Positions 16,848 to 25,909 of a DNA stretch of 64,000 bases are shown here, one piece after another (position 1 is the stretch's first letter; every line of letters begins with the position of its first letter). The position numbers and the translations under genes were made by a program. The notes under the pieces were generated by a model, which saw only the letters and a program-made list of their open reading frames with translations, was not told the DNA's origin and ran no database searches. The stretch is taken from the NCBI GenBank assembly GCA_019187405.1, contig JABAQZ010000014.1, forward strand, positions 1-64,000. The letters are read 5' to 3'. The stretch is from Ignavibacteria bacterium (lineage in GTDB: Bacteria; Bacteroidota; Ignavibacteria; Tepidaquicellales; Tepidaquicellaceae).

Positions 16848-17759
16848 TTAAGAAAATTCGGTAATAATATCAGGCAGTTCACTCACGCTGCTGACCAAAA
16901 ATGCAATGTTCTGTAATTCTTTCCGGCTTAGAAAATCTTTGACCCATTTCGGAGTATAAGTCTGAATTCTTTGCACAACTTTTAGTTCCGAAAAATCTTT
17001 ATGATTTAATCTTAAAAACAACGGCAGAGAGAGATCAAGTGAAAAGACATCTCCAATAACAAATCCCGGTTTTTCTTCAAGAAGTATATTGTAATAACTT
17101 TTTCTTCTTAGTGGCACGTTAATTTTTTCATTAATATTAAGTGATTCAGGAATATCAGAAAAGGTATCATCAACAACAAATTTCATGGCATCGCCTCTAA
17201 CACGGACAGCAGAACCCATTTCGGGTGATGCAATTATTCCGGCTTTTTCAAATACATGTTCAATTTTATTTGTTCTGGAATTTGATACTATAATAATTTC
17301 CGTTTCAGATAAATTTAATTTCTTGATAACATCCATTGCATCGCTTACCGGCTGAAGTTTGCCTTCTTCTTTGAACTTAGTCGTTGCAAGATAAAAGCAA
17401 TCCTGAGAAAAATCTGCAAGCGATTTATATTTTTTCAAAACAGAATCCCTGATTAGTTTTAGGGATTTAAGATAATCAGAATCATCAGACAAACCGGTTT
17501 TGTTAATGTAATCAAAAATAGCATTGTTATCTCCAAAGGGATCTTCATGATAAAAGCAAGCAACAGCTCCGTTATTATACCAGCCGAACAATTCAGGAGT
17601 TTTATTCATTTCATTTCTGCATTGAGCGAGAGTATCCGAAACAAATATTTTATTTTGGGAAGTTAAATCTGCTAAATAATTCAGGATGAAGTCCCAGACG
17701 TAGTCAGCTTCCTTTGCCTGATTTGTCCAAATGCCGTCGAAATCGGAAATAAGTTTCAT
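16848..17759 (-). CDS. HAD-superfamily hydrolase-like protein
   Basis: The 303-residue cytosolic protein starts with ISDFDGIWT, consistent with HAD motif I (DxDG). IIIVSNSRTN at about 175 fits motif II, and VIGDVFSLDL near the end of the fold fits motif IV (GDxxxxD). An insertion between motifs I and II forms a helical cap. Phosphatase activity on a small metabolite is plausible, but I cannot name a substrate. It is the second gene transcribed after the aminotransferase, 116 bases downstream of it. Confidence 0.6.
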   Translation of the reverse strand: MKLISDFDGIWTNQAKEADYVWDFILNYLADLTSQNKIFVSDTLAQCRNEMNKTPELFGWYNNGAVACFYHEDPFGDNNAIFDYINKTGLSDDSDYLKSLKLIRDSVLKKYKSLADFSQDCFYLATTKFKEEGKLQPVSDAMDVIKKLNLSETEIIIVSNSRTNKIEHVFEKAGIIASPEMGSAVRVRGDAMKFVVDDTFSDIPESLNINEKINVPLRRKSYYNILLEEKPGFVIGDVFSLDLSLPLFLRLNHKDFSELKVVQRIQTYTPKWVKDFLSRKELQNIAFLVSSVSELPDIITEFS

Positions 17760-17875
17760 AAAAAATTTTTCAAATCTAAGAAATTAATGATAAATGATAA
17801 ATGTTAAATGTTAAATTTCAATTGACTCATTATATTTTATTTCGGGATTAAAAATTTATCATCGAAAATAAAAAA

Positions 17876-19213
17876 TTAATCATCAACATATTCGTCAGCT
17901 ATTTTTAAAGTATTGGATATAATTTGCATCCCTTCGTCAATTTGTTCTTTGGATATGCATAACGGTGGAGCGATGAAAATATAATTCCATCTGCTCATAG
18001 TGTACATTCCTAGTTCGAATAATCTGGCAGTTACTTTATTCATAATATTCATTTCACTTGCAGGAGCATTCCATCTTGCCATCGGCTCTTTTGTTTTTTT
18101 GTTTTTAACAAGTTCAATGCATCCGAGCAAGCCAGTATTTCTGAAATCACCGATAGAAGGATGCATGCTCATCAACTCGGACATTTTTACATCTATATAT
18201 TTGCCCATTTGCTCTGCATTTTCAATCAGATTTTCTTCTTCATAAATTTTTAATACTGCATTTGCAGCCGCAAGAGAAACGGGATGTGCAGAATATGTAA
18301 GACCGAGCGAAAGAGGCTTATCGTCAAAGGATTTTGCAATTTCCTCCGAGACCATTATACCTCCGAGCGGAAGGTAAGCGGAAGTTAGTCCTTTTGCCAT
18401 ACACATTATATCAGGTACTACACCATGATTATCTATGCCGAACCATTTACCGGTTCTTCCAAATCCACTCATCACTTCATCGTCGATTGTAAGAAAGCCA
18501 TATTTATCAGAAAGAGATTTTACGCCATTCCAATATCCGGGAGTAAGTTTAATGCAGCCGGATGAACCCGATTCTCCTTCGAGAATAACTGCAGCAACAT
18601 TTGTTGGTCCTTCATATTGGACAATTCGTTCAAGATGAGCGAGAGCATTTTGAGTGCATTCTTCCGGGGTCTTGCTTTTCCACGGGCATCTGTAGAAGTA
18701 AGGGTTTTCCACATGAATAAAACCCGGCGCCTGCTGAGAATCAACGGCAAGTTTTCTTGGGTCGCCACCTGCAGAGAATGAGCCATAAGTAGCTCCATGA
18801 TACGATTGGTAGAGCGTTATAATTTTATGTCTGCCAGTATAAATTCTTGCAAGTTTTATAGCATTCTCGACTGCTTCGGCGCCGCCTAGAGTAAAGAATA
18901 CTCTGTTAAGATTGCCGGGAGAAATTTCCGAAAGTTTTTTGCCGACTTCTGCTCTGACAGAAGTAGTCATTCCCGGATAAACATAACTTACTTTTTCCAT
19001 TTGTTCCCGGACGGCTTGTATAACTTTAGGATGACCATGTCCGATGTTAACACAAACAAGCTGGGAGGAAAAATCGAGATACTGTTTTCCGTCTGTGTCA
19101 TAAATATAAACGCCGCTTGCTTTTTCAATAACAGGGGGGTTTATTCCTTTCTGTTTTGACCATGAGGTTAGAGTATGATCAAGAGTGTTTTGAATGATTT
19201 GATTTTTGTTCAT
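17876..19213 (-). CDS. Class III PLP aminotransferase (omega-amino acid:pyruvate type)
   Basis: The 445-residue enzyme shows the class III fold: SGVYIYDTDGKQYLDFSSQLVCVNIGHGHP near the start, FFTLGGAEAVENAIKLARIYTGR, YHGATYGSFSAGGDPR, the ILEGESGSSGC region and DDEVMSGFGRTGKW. The PLP-binding lysine is in MCMAKGLTSAYLPLGG at about residue 275. Members transaminate omega-amino acids such as beta-alanine or 4-aminobutyrate. Next to dihydropyrimidinase and a nucleobase permease, beta-alanine (or 3-aminoisobutyrate) is the likely substrate, yielding malonate or methylmalonate semialdehyde, which the MmsA-type enzyme at 36722 could oxidise. Substrate assignment is contextual. Confidence 0.85.
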   Translation of the reverse strand: MNKNQIIQNTLDHTLTSWSKQKGINPPVIEKASGVYIYDTDGKQYLDFSSQLVCVNIGHGHPKVIQAVREQMEKVSYVYPGMTTSVRAEVGKKLSEISPGNLNRVFFTLGGAEAVENAIKLARIYTGRHKIITLYQSYHGATYGSFSAGGDPRKLAVDSQQAPGFIHVENPYFYRCPWKSKTPEECTQNALAHLERIVQYEGPTNVAAVILEGESGSSGCIKLTPGYWNGVKSLSDKYGFLTIDDEVMSGFGRTGKWFGIDNHGVVPDIMCMAKGLTSAYLPLGGIMVSEEIAKSFDDKPLSLGLTYSAHPVSLAAANAVLKIYEEENLIENAEQMGKYIDVKMSELMSMHPSIGDFRNTGLLGCIELVKNKKTKEPMARWNAPASEMNIMNKVTARLFELGMYTMSRWNYIFIAPPLCISKEQIDEGMQIISNTLKIADEYVDD

Positions 19214-19295
19214 AAAATATTAATTCATATTTTTAAAATATAATTGAAAAAAAATTTGCAGTAAAAAAAATATTTCAGCGGATTGAATAAAATTA

Positions 19296-19721
19296 TTACA
19301 AGACTTTTTTAGCAAATTCATTTATTTCCTGTTGAAAAGTATGTTTTGTATGATATACGGACTGATTAGAGATATACTGATTTACTTTTTCGATCTGTGA
19401 TTCACTGACAGACAAAGCAAAATAACTTTTTTGCCAAGTAAATTTGGCTTCAATAAAATTATTCAGATTTACCCAGTGTGAAGTTTCACCTTTTATATTT
19501 TTAAAAATATCCGTGATTTTAAAATTTGGATTCAACAAGAACAATACATGAACGTGGTTGTTTTCCGCGCTAATATTTTTTATTTGGCATTTAAATTCAT
19601 TTTCAAATTTTAATTTTATTTTTTCCAACAATGCATCTTTAAAATTATCTAAGATTAAAGGCATAAAATCTTTTGTACCGAAAAAGCAGTGAATCCAGAT
19701 CCTTACAAACGGGTTAGTCAT
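19296..19721 (-). CDS. IS200/IS605-like Y1 transposase (TnpA family)
   Basis: The 141-residue protein has the size and motifs of TnpA: the HUH pair at His56-Val-His58 (NNHVHVLFLL), a WVN/FTWQKSYFALSVS block, and the candidate nucleophile Tyr116 in KVNQYISNQ, followed by HHTF-like basic residues (YHTKHTFQQE). All catalytic residues are present and the frame is intact, so it may be active. No tnpB is beside it. A 20-bp palindrome lies 26 bases upstream of the start and two more lie further upstream, pointing to an IS200-like or single-copy TnpA-REP arrangement in which the palindromes are the recognition sites. Confidence 0.85.
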   Translation of the reverse strand: MTNPFVRIWIHCFFGTKDFMPLILDNFKDALLEKIKLKFENEFKCQIKNISAENNHVHVLFLLNPNFKITDIFKNIKGETSHWVNLNNFIEAKFTWQKSYFALSVSESQIEKVNQYISNQSVYHTKHTFQQEINEFAKKVL

Positions 19722-19746
19722 GTTATTTTTATATTAAGTTAATGTA

Positions 19747-19766
19747 AAAACCGTTTAAACGGTTTT
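19747..19766. repeat. Palindrome AAAACCGTTTAAACGGTTTT, copy 1
   Basis: A perfect 20-bp palindrome lies 26 bases upstream of the IS200-like transposase start codon. Its sequence is shared with the copies at 19887 and 19952. Confidence 0.9.
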
Positions 19767-19885
19767 AAAAAAAATCAAACTTAAAATAAAAATTTCTTGA
19801 ATACAGAAAAATCAATTTTTAAATCTAATACAAAAAAATGCATTATCAAAAATATAGAAAAATAGCGAAAAGATATTCTTGATAC

Positions 19886-19983
19886 AAAAAACCGTTTAAA
19901 CGGTTTTTACACCCTTACCAGAGTCTACCTCTAAAAATCCCGGGTTCATAAAAAAACCGTTTAAACGGTTTTTACACCCTTAC
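19886..19983. repeat. Two 33-bp repeats with the same palindrome (copies 2 and 3)
   Basis: The palindrome recurs at 19887-19908 and 19952-19973, each time followed by 'acacccttac', giving two 33-bp repeats 65 bp apart. The second copy runs to the stop codon of the DUF1028 gene. Between 19767 and 19886 there is only AT-rich sequence with no gene. Confidence 0.9.
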
Positions 19984-21017
19984 TTTATCAATACTGCTCT
20001 CTTTGTCTCCAAATACCTATTTCCTTTTCCTGTGGATTCTCTAATTTCTATTCTGTAATAATATACTCCGCTGGGAAAATTATCTGCTATCCAATTAACT
20101 TCATAATATCCCGGCTGCAAATATTCATTAACAATTGTTTCTATTTTCTTTCCCATTGCGTCGTATATTTTCAGCGTTGTATAAAATTTTTCTCCATTTT
20201 TTTTTGAAGGCAAACTGAATTTTATTTTAGTACTTGGATTGAATGGATTCGGGTAATTTTGATCCAGACAAAATCCTTCCGGAATTCCTTCATTTGATAA
20301 ATGTACAGCCGTGATGAAATTATTATATAATATTTGAAGTGAATCAATCGGATCTCTTCCAATAGGAGTATTGTTTACATTCAAATGAAGATACAATGTT
20401 CCGGTTGTATCCCCAGGTCTGCCAACTCTGAGAAATGCTGAAATTGATGAAGTATTTCTCCCTGTACATCGGGTATCCGCACCAATAACTTTAGCACCTT
20501 GAAGAGATGCCATCAGTTTATCTGCAAGCGTCCCCTCTTCTCTTAAAAATCTTGACTTCATTGAATCAAGTATCTGCTGACTCAGAAGAATATTTCCCTG
20601 AATGCTGTATGTAGGTCCGATTATGTGATTTTTATAATTCAGACAGTTGATGCCCGTATAAGCAGCAGTCCTGCCGCCTCCTGTTAAATCAACAATTCCA
20701 TATTGTCTGATTGTAGGATTATTCTGTGCATCGTGGGCAATAAGAGAATCTATTATCTGCTGTGGTGATAATCCGAGTAGAAATAATGTTCTTGCATAAC
20801 TCTGATTGGAGGAAAGATAAGATGCCTGGGTATGAATTACACCGCGTCCCGGATGAACATCGCTTAAGATTATGCTTCCTGATATACAAGATGCTCCGGC
20901 GCTGCCAACTTCTCCGGTTACCGGATCAACAGCTACAATTGAAAATGTATCCTGAGAAATTGCAACCCCGTAATTAAAAATTATCATCAATAAAACTAAA
21001 AATTTAATTGTCTGCAT
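19980..21017 (-). CDS. DUF1028 protein with T9SS sorting domain
   Basis: The 345-residue protein has a signal peptide (LVLLMIIFNYGVAIS). An Ntn-hydrolase-like DUF1028 domain covers about residues 22-230: TFSIVAVDPVTGEVGSAGASCISG, GVIHTQASYLSSNQSYARTLFLLG and GADTRCTGRNTSSISAFLRVGRPGD. A T9SS type A sorting domain follows (DQNYPNPFNPSTKIKFSLP to ETKRAVLIK). DUF1028 members are putative hydrolases. The family fold and export are clear; the substrate is not. The stop codon abuts a palindromic repeat, so that element inserted right at the end of the gene. Confidence 0.85.
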   Translation of the reverse strand: MQTIKFLVLLMIIFNYGVAISQDTFSIVAVDPVTGEVGSAGASCISGSIILSDVHPGRGVIHTQASYLSSNQSYARTLFLLGLSPQQIIDSLIAHDAQNNPTIRQYGIVDLTGGGRTAAYTGINCLNYKNHIIGPTYSIQGNILLSQQILDSMKSRFLREEGTLADKLMASLQGAKVIGADTRCTGRNTSSISAFLRVGRPGDTTGTLYLHLNVNNTPIGRDPIDSLQILYNNFITAVHLSNEGIPEGFCLDQNYPNPFNPSTKIKFSLPSKKNGEKFYTTLKIYDAMGKKIETIVNEYLQPGYYEVNWIADNFPSGVYYYRIEIRESTGKGNRYLETKRAVLIK

Positions 21018-21077
21018 CTTATTTCCTCATTAAAATAAAATTAATTTTAAAAATGATAAATATAAGAAAATAATTTT

Positions 21078-22274
21078 CTAATCTTTATAAGGATCATAAA
21101 TATCCTCGCCCGCCATCGCTACTCCCACAGGTTTCAGTCTGTGCAGAATTTTAACTGTGTTCTGATGATAATTCAATACTTCATTCAGATTCTTATAGAC
21201 TTCAGGCGCTTCGTCTGCACCGCCTCCTCTTAATTCAATTCCCTTATCCCTTATGTCTTCTCTTACTTTTTGAAAATTTATTATACCTCCTGTTACCGAT
21301 ATTAGCTTTCCCTTTTTCCATTTTCTTTTTCCTGCTGCCTGAGTACGTGATAAAATCCTGCCTGCGCCATGGACTGTAGAGTACAATGCTTCTTTAGATT
21401 CATTGCAGTCAATTCCTTCAATGATGAATGAATTGTCTCTCATATTGGATCCAATAAACGATTGCTGTCCGGGAAATGCCGGAGTACATCCTTTTCTTAT
21501 CAGCCAGTATTTTTCTCCGAAATGCTCTTCCTGCCAGGCAAAGTTGTGATGATTGTGAACTTCAAACAATGATTTTGCGCCAACAATTTCCAAAACTTTA
21601 TTTACTACAATGTTTCTTCCTGCATAAGCATATTCGCCAGCAAGATTCATTGCTTCAATATAATCAATTCCAAGTTCTGAATGAATGTCAAGCAAAACCG
21701 GAGCCATATCCATGCTGTCAGCATTTTTTGGTTTGGATTCAAAACTTAATCCTTGAGCCAGTGCAAGAAACCCCATTGCTGTTCTGTGTCCGAAACCTCT
21801 GGAACCAAAGTGCACGCCAATCCATAATCTGCCTTTTTCGTCTTCAAATAAATCAACATAATGATTTCCGCTTCCCACAGTACCCAACTGTTCGCTTGCA
21901 AGAGTAATCATTTTCTTTTGCGGTTTGAAATCCGTGTTTTCAATTTTCTCTAATACGGGATGCTCAACAGGTTCAGGATTTACTCTGCCGATACCGAAAC
22001 TGATTTTTAAAGCAATTTCATCCATCACTTTTTTTACGTTAATGTCCTTTACATTCATATCTGTCATTACGGCTTTGTTGCCGCATGCAATGTCAAACCC
22101 GACACCGGAAGGACTGACATGATTTTTATAAGCTACCGCTCCGCCGATAGGCATACTGTAACCTACATGATGGTCGGCACAAAGCACTGCATAATCTGCT
22201 TCTTGGCTGCAATTCTGAATCTGCTTCAAAGCTGCAGGGTCAGTTTCTCCGTATGTTTTTATTTTTGCTTTCAA
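21078..22274 (-). CDS. RNA-splicing ligase RtcB
   Basis: The 398-residue protein carries the RtcB motifs: GVGFDIACGNKAV (metal-binding Asp and Cys), GSGNHYVDLFED, GVHFGSRGFGHR, HNHHNFAWQEEHFG, and STVHGAGRILSRTQA with the histidine that accepts GMP. The C-terminus GVAMAGEDIYDPYKD matches the family end. RtcB joins RNA 2',3'-cyclic phosphate or 3'-phosphate ends to 5'-OH ends using GTP and Mn, in tRNA or rRNA repair. No RtcA gene, archease or RtcR regulator is adjacent, so regulation differs from the E. coli sigma-54-driven rtcBA operon. Confidence 0.95.
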   Translation of the reverse strand: MKAKIKTYGETDPAALKQIQNCSQEADYAVLCADHHVGYSMPIGGAVAYKNHVSPSGVGFDIACGNKAVMTDMNVKDINVKKVMDEIALKISFGIGRVNPEPVEHPVLEKIENTDFKPQKKMITLASEQLGTVGSGNHYVDLFEDEKGRLWIGVHFGSRGFGHRTAMGFLALAQGLSFESKPKNADSMDMAPVLLDIHSELGIDYIEAMNLAGEYAYAGRNIVVNKVLEIVGAKSLFEVHNHHNFAWQEEHFGEKYWLIRKGCTPAFPGQQSFIGSNMRDNSFIIEGIDCNESKEALYSTVHGAGRILSRTQAAGKRKWKKGKLISVTGGIINFQKVREDIRDKGIELRGGGADEAPEVYKNLNEVLNYHQNTVKILHRLKPVGVAMAGEDIYDPYKD

Positions 22275-22414
22275 TATCGTTTAAAGTAAATTATCAAAAA
22301 TAAACTTTCAATTTTATTACAATATTTTGCTCTGACGGTTTATTCAAAAGGTTATGTATTTTATTTTGATGAATCAGTGACTAAGTTTATATTAATTGAA
22401 ATTAATTTAAAGTA

Positions 22415-24283
22415 ATGTCTCAAACAAGAATCAAGTGTCCTAACTGCGGTCAGGATATTAAGGTAGATGAAATTTTCGAACATCAGGCTGAAGAAAAATT
22501 CAGACAGGAATATGAAAAAAAACTCGCCGAACAAATTTCTACATTAAATAAAAAGAAAGAAGAAGCCGCTGCCGAAGTACTTAAGCTAAAGCGTATGAAA
22601 GAAGAAGAGGAAGATATTATAAGAAAAAGAGTGGAAAAGGAAAAAGAAAAAATAGCTTCCGATGCTTTATTTAAGGCTAAAAAGGATGTGGAATTTGAAA
22701 TGCTGAAAATAAAACAGGAAAACGAAATTAAAGCAAAGGAAAATCTGAATCTTAAGAAAAAGGAAGTCGAAATTTTAAATAAGGAAAGAGAGCTGAAGGA
22801 AAAAGCTGAACAGCTTGATATTGATCTTGAAAAGAAAATGATTGAAAAAGAAAAAGAGATTCGTGAAAAAGCAACAATGATAGAAAGAGAAAAAACCGAA
22901 ATCAGAAAAAGAGAGTTTGAAAAAAAGTTGGAAGAACAGCAGAAGAATATTGAAAGCTTGAAGCAGAAGGAAAATGAACTGCTTCAAAGAGAAAAAGAAC
23001 TTCGTGACTATAACGAACAAATTAAAACCGAAGCTGAAAAACAAATTAGACAAAAGCTGAAAGAAACAGAGGAACAGGCAAGATTGAGAGAAAAAGAAGA
23101 AATAGAAAGAGTTAACAGTGAATATCAGAAAGAGCTTGGGGATAAAATGAAAATGATTGAGGAACTTAAAAGGAGAGAAAACGAACTGATTAAAAAGGAG
23201 AGTTCACTGAAAGAAGAAAAAGAAATATTAAAAGCTGAAGCCGAAAAACAAATACAGTTAACGGCAAAAGAATCCGAAGAAAAAGCCGCCAGACGGGAAC
23301 AGGAAAAAAGCGAAAAAATACTGAATGAATTCAAAACTCAGCTCGAATCGCAAAACCGTCTTATTCAGGAATTAAAAGAAAAAGAAATTGAATTCAAAAG
23401 GAACGAGCTCGAACTTAAAAACAAAACCGAGCAAATGAAACTCGATACGGAAAGACAATTTCTTGAAAAGTCCAAAGAGATTGAAGAAAATGCAGTTAAA
23501 AGAGAAATGGAAAAAAATGAACTACGGCAAAGAGAATATGAAAAACAACTCGAAGAGCAGAAAAAATTAATAAATGAACTTAAGAAAAAAGCGGAACTCG
23601 GATCTCAGCAGCTTCAGGGGGAAATTCAGGAACTTGCACTCGAAGAATTTCTTCAGCTTACATTTCCGTTTGACGTTATTACGGAAGTGAAAAAAGGTGA
23701 AAGAGGAGCAGATGCAGTGCAGGTTGTGCGAAACAATCTGCAGCAAGACTGCGGAAAAATAATATATGAAAGCAAAAGAACAAAAGCATTCAGCGAATCC
23801 TGGCTTGAAAAACTTAAAGAAGATCAAAAACTTCAGCAAGCCGAAATCGCAGTACTTGTTACCGAAACAATGCCCAGAGATATGGAAAAATTCGGTCTGA
23901 GACAAGGTATCTGGATATGCAGCTTTCATGAAATAAAAAGTTTATCGGTTGTACTAAGAGAAATGCTCATAAGAATACATTCAGTAAAAGTAGTTCAGGA
24001 AAACAAAGGGGAAAAAATGGACATGCTGTACAATTATCTTACGGGAAGCGAATTTGTTCAGCAGATTGAAGCAATTGTCGAAGGGTTTACCGGAATGCTT
24101 AGCGACCTTCAAAAAGAAAAAAATGCAATGGAAAGAATTTGGAGCTCACGGGAAAAGCAAATAAGAAAAGTACTCATCAGCACTTCTTCAATGTACGGCT
24201 CCATTAGAGGAATTTCAGGAAATGTAATCGGCAGCATTAAAGCGCTCGAACTACCGGGTGAAAATGAAAAAGAGATTAATTAA
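22415..24283 (+). CDS. DUF2130 protein with zinc-ribbon start and long coiled coil
   Basis: The 622-residue cytosolic protein opens with a CPNCGQDI half-ribbon (one CxxC), then about 370 residues of highly charged Lys/Glu coiled coil. The C-terminal 200 residues are a DUF2130 domain: EIQELALEEFLQLTFPFDVITEVKKGERGADAVQVV, YESKRTKAFSESWLEKLKEDQ and AVLVTETMPRDMEKFG. The charge pattern of this last domain (D-V..E-x-K spacing) resembles PD-(D/E)XK nuclease folds, so a nucleic-acid role is possible but unproven. A single CxxC would need a partner to bind zinc. Confidence 0.8.
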   Translation: MSQTRIKCPNCGQDIKVDEIFEHQAEEKFRQEYEKKLAEQISTLNKKKEEAAAEVLKLKRMKEEEEDIIRKRVEKEKEKIASDALFKAKKDVEFEMLKIKQENEIKAKENLNLKKKEVEILNKERELKEKAEQLDIDLEKKMIEKEKEIREKATMIEREKTEIRKREFEKKLEEQQKNIESLKQKENELLQREKELRDYNEQIKTEAEKQIRQKLKETEEQARLREKEEIERVNSEYQKELGDKMKMIEELKRRENELIKKESSLKEEKEILKAEAEKQIQLTAKESEEKAARREQEKSEKILNEFKTQLESQNRLIQELKEKEIEFKRNELELKNKTEQMKLDTERQFLEKSKEIEENAVKREMEKNELRQREYEKQLEEQKKLINELKKKAELGSQQLQGEIQELALEEFLQLTFPFDVITEVKKGERGADAVQVVRNNLQQDCGKIIYESKRTKAFSESWLEKLKEDQKLQQAEIAVLVTETMPRDMEKFGLRQGIWICSFHEIKSLSVVLREMLIRIHSVKVVQENKGEKMDMLYNYLTGSEFVQQIEAIVEGFTGMLSDLQKEKNAMERIWSSREKQIRKVLISTSSMYGSIRGISGNVIGSIKALELPGENEKEIN

Positions 24284-24360
24284 TAAAAGTACACTTTACG
24301 ACTGAAGATTGAAAAGTTGATTAAGATCTCGATGAGATCAGCAATTTTTAAATTGAACTT

Positions 24361-25149
24361 ATGGATTTAATAGAAGCAATAGTAAACAGGAAAACAACAA
24401 ACACAGCTTTCGCTTTTAAAAAAGTTTCAAAAGAACACATCCGTTTGCTTATTAAAATGGCTTCACATGCTCCGAGCCATTTCAATTCGCAGCCGTGGAA
24501 ATTCATTGTAATTGAAGACTCAAAAATTATTTCCGCAATCGGTAAAATTGCAGGAGACTCAATGGTCAAGCTGATGGATGACGGAAGATTCTGGAAACAA
24601 TACCGAAAATATTTCAGATTCAGTGAAGAGGAAATTGAAAAGACAAAGGATGGTATTCATATAGATCACTTGCCTGCTTTTCTTAAACCATTTGCCAAAA
24701 CTATTTTTTCGGAAGCAGGCGGAAAGGTAATATCAAAATTTAAAGTTTCACGGATTCTCGGAAATGACGAGGAAAAACTTGTTGCCGAATCTCCGCTACT
24801 TTTTGTAATTTTATTGACAAAAGAAGAATATAAGAAAGATGAGTTATCAGGATTTTATTCCGTAATTTCTATGGGTGCGGTAATTCAGACATTATGGCTT
24901 GTTACAACATCAATCGGAATGGGAATGCAGTTTATTTCCACTCCCGGAGAGATACCTCAAAAGTGGAATGAAATTTCCCTCATGCTTGATGTACCTGATA
25001 ATTACGAAATGATGGCAATATTTAGAATGGGATATACTGTCCCCGATATAAAACGTCCGTCCATTGACTGGAAATCATCACAAAGAAAAGATGTGAGCGA
25101 GCTATCGTATTCAAACAGGTTTGGAAAAAATCCGGATTTTGTTACTTAA
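24361..25149 (+). CDS. Nitroreductase-family protein
   Basis: The 262-residue flavoprotein-type sequence begins LIEAIVNRKTTNTAFAFKKVSKEHIRLLIKMASHAPSHFNSQPWKFIVIED, the classic FMN-binding start of nitroreductases (usually RRS-R-F, here RKTTNTAF). The C-terminal half has SMGAVIQTLWLVTTSIGMGMQF and the MAIFRMGYTV end. Such enzymes reduce nitro, quinone or enone substrates with NAD(P)H. A longer middle insertion (residues about 75-145) is unusual for small nitroreductases. It may be co-transcribed with the small membrane protein 17 bases downstream. Confidence 0.82.
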   Translation: MDLIEAIVNRKTTNTAFAFKKVSKEHIRLLIKMASHAPSHFNSQPWKFIVIEDSKIISAIGKIAGDSMVKLMDDGRFWKQYRKYFRFSEEEIEKTKDGIHIDHLPAFLKPFAKTIFSEAGGKVISKFKVSRILGNDEEKLVAESPLLFVILLTKEEYKKDELSGFYSVISMGAVIQTLWLVTTSIGMGMQFISTPGEIPQKWNEISLMLDVPDNYEMMAIFRMGYTVPDIKRPSIDWKSSQRKDVSELSYSNRFGKNPDFVT

Positions 25150-25166
25150 TTTTATTCAGTAATTAC

Positions 25167-25466
25167 ATGAATCCTGAAATTTTTTTGTGGACAGGGTTTA
25201 TGATTTATTCAGTAAATTATTTAATCGGTTGGTTTCTCTTTTTCCGTATAATATCGATTGACAAAAGAATTCATCAGTATTTTTACTCTATATTAATACT
25301 GAATCTGACGATTTTGCTTTTTACCGAACTGATATTCAGCGAAAAAATATTTGTTATGCTTTCTCTGATCTGTTTGATAATACTTCCGTTTGGCAAGAAA
25401 GGCGGTATTTTTCATATTGCTGTCAGCAGTGCCGGATATATACTTTTTTCTTTACAGATTTTTTAA
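25167..25466 (+). CDS. Small hydrophobic membrane protein, unknown
   Basis: This 99-residue protein has three or four hydrophobic stretches (EIFLWTGFMIYSVNYLIGWFLFF, YSILILNLTILLFTELIF, KIFVMLSLICLIILPF, IAVSSAGYILFSLQIF). I do not recognise the family. It starts 17 bases after the nitroreductase stop codon on the same strand, and its start codon is the first ATG. The coding call rests on length, membrane-like composition and position. Confidence 0.55.
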   Translation: MNPEIFLWTGFMIYSVNYLIGWFLFFRIISIDKRIHQYFYSILILNLTILLFTELIFSEKIFVMLSLICLIILPFGKKGGIFHIAVSSAGYILFSLQIF

Positions 25467-25507
25467 AACACAAAGAAATAAAAACAAATATTTGAATTAC
25501 GGCGCTG

Positions 25508-25876
25508 CTATTTTTCTTTATTATTTTCTTCGTTTTGATTTTCATTCTGTGTTTCATGTTGAATTTGCCCTTCATCAGGTACATCCGGAACATCAATTTT
25601 TAAATCCGGTAAATCTTCATTCTGTGGAATGTTTTTCTGGATTTCTTCAATGATCTTCTTGTAAATTAATGAATCCTTCTTAACATCTTTAAGCGCTTCC
25701 CTTATTTCTTCTTTCATCTCTTTCATTTCCTTGTCAAGCTCTTCCTTGTTTAGATCAAGATTTTCTTTCAGTTCTTTGTTAAGATTTTTCAATTCTTCGT
25801 GAAGCTCTTTCATGTTCTTATCGAATTCTTCTTTGTTAAAGAAAGCAGTATCGCCTTCATGTTCAAATTTATACAT
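25508..25876 (-). CDS. Acidic/lysine-rich coiled-coil segment, probably the tail of the anti-sigma gene
   Basis: The frame encodes a highly charged helix (residues about 12-75, rich in KELKENLDL-type heptads) and an acidic C-terminus. It is in the same frame as the anti-sigma gene that ends at 25910. Between them lie one TGA (25912-25910) and eleven sense codons (DYKFEKLPEKN) before the ATG at 25876. The composition of the upstream protein's last 60 residues (coiled coil, KEIEKL, FDKN) continues smoothly across the TGA, and this segment repeats 'FDKN'. I think it is the 3' part of one gene split by a TGG-to-TGA change or by a consensus error. Confidence 0.6.
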   Translation of the reverse strand: MYKFEHEGDTAFFNKEEFDKNMKELHEELKNLNKELKENLDLNKEELDKEMKEMKEEIREALKDVKKDSLIYKKIIEEIQKNIPQNEDLPDLKIDVPDVPDEGQIQHETQNENQNEENNKEK

Positions 25877-25909
25877 GTTCTTTTCAGGAAGCTTCTCAAA
25901 TTTGTAATC

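Noticed and set aside
22775-23334. Long minus-strand frames opposite the DUF2130 gene
   Set aside because: They mirror a Lys/Glu-rich coiled coil and encode Phe/Ser-rich sequence with no start signals; shadow frames.
24290-24350. GATCTC-GATGAGATC palindrome after the DUF2130 gene as a terminator
   Set aside because: Weak stem with a short T run; position is plausible but the pairing is poor.
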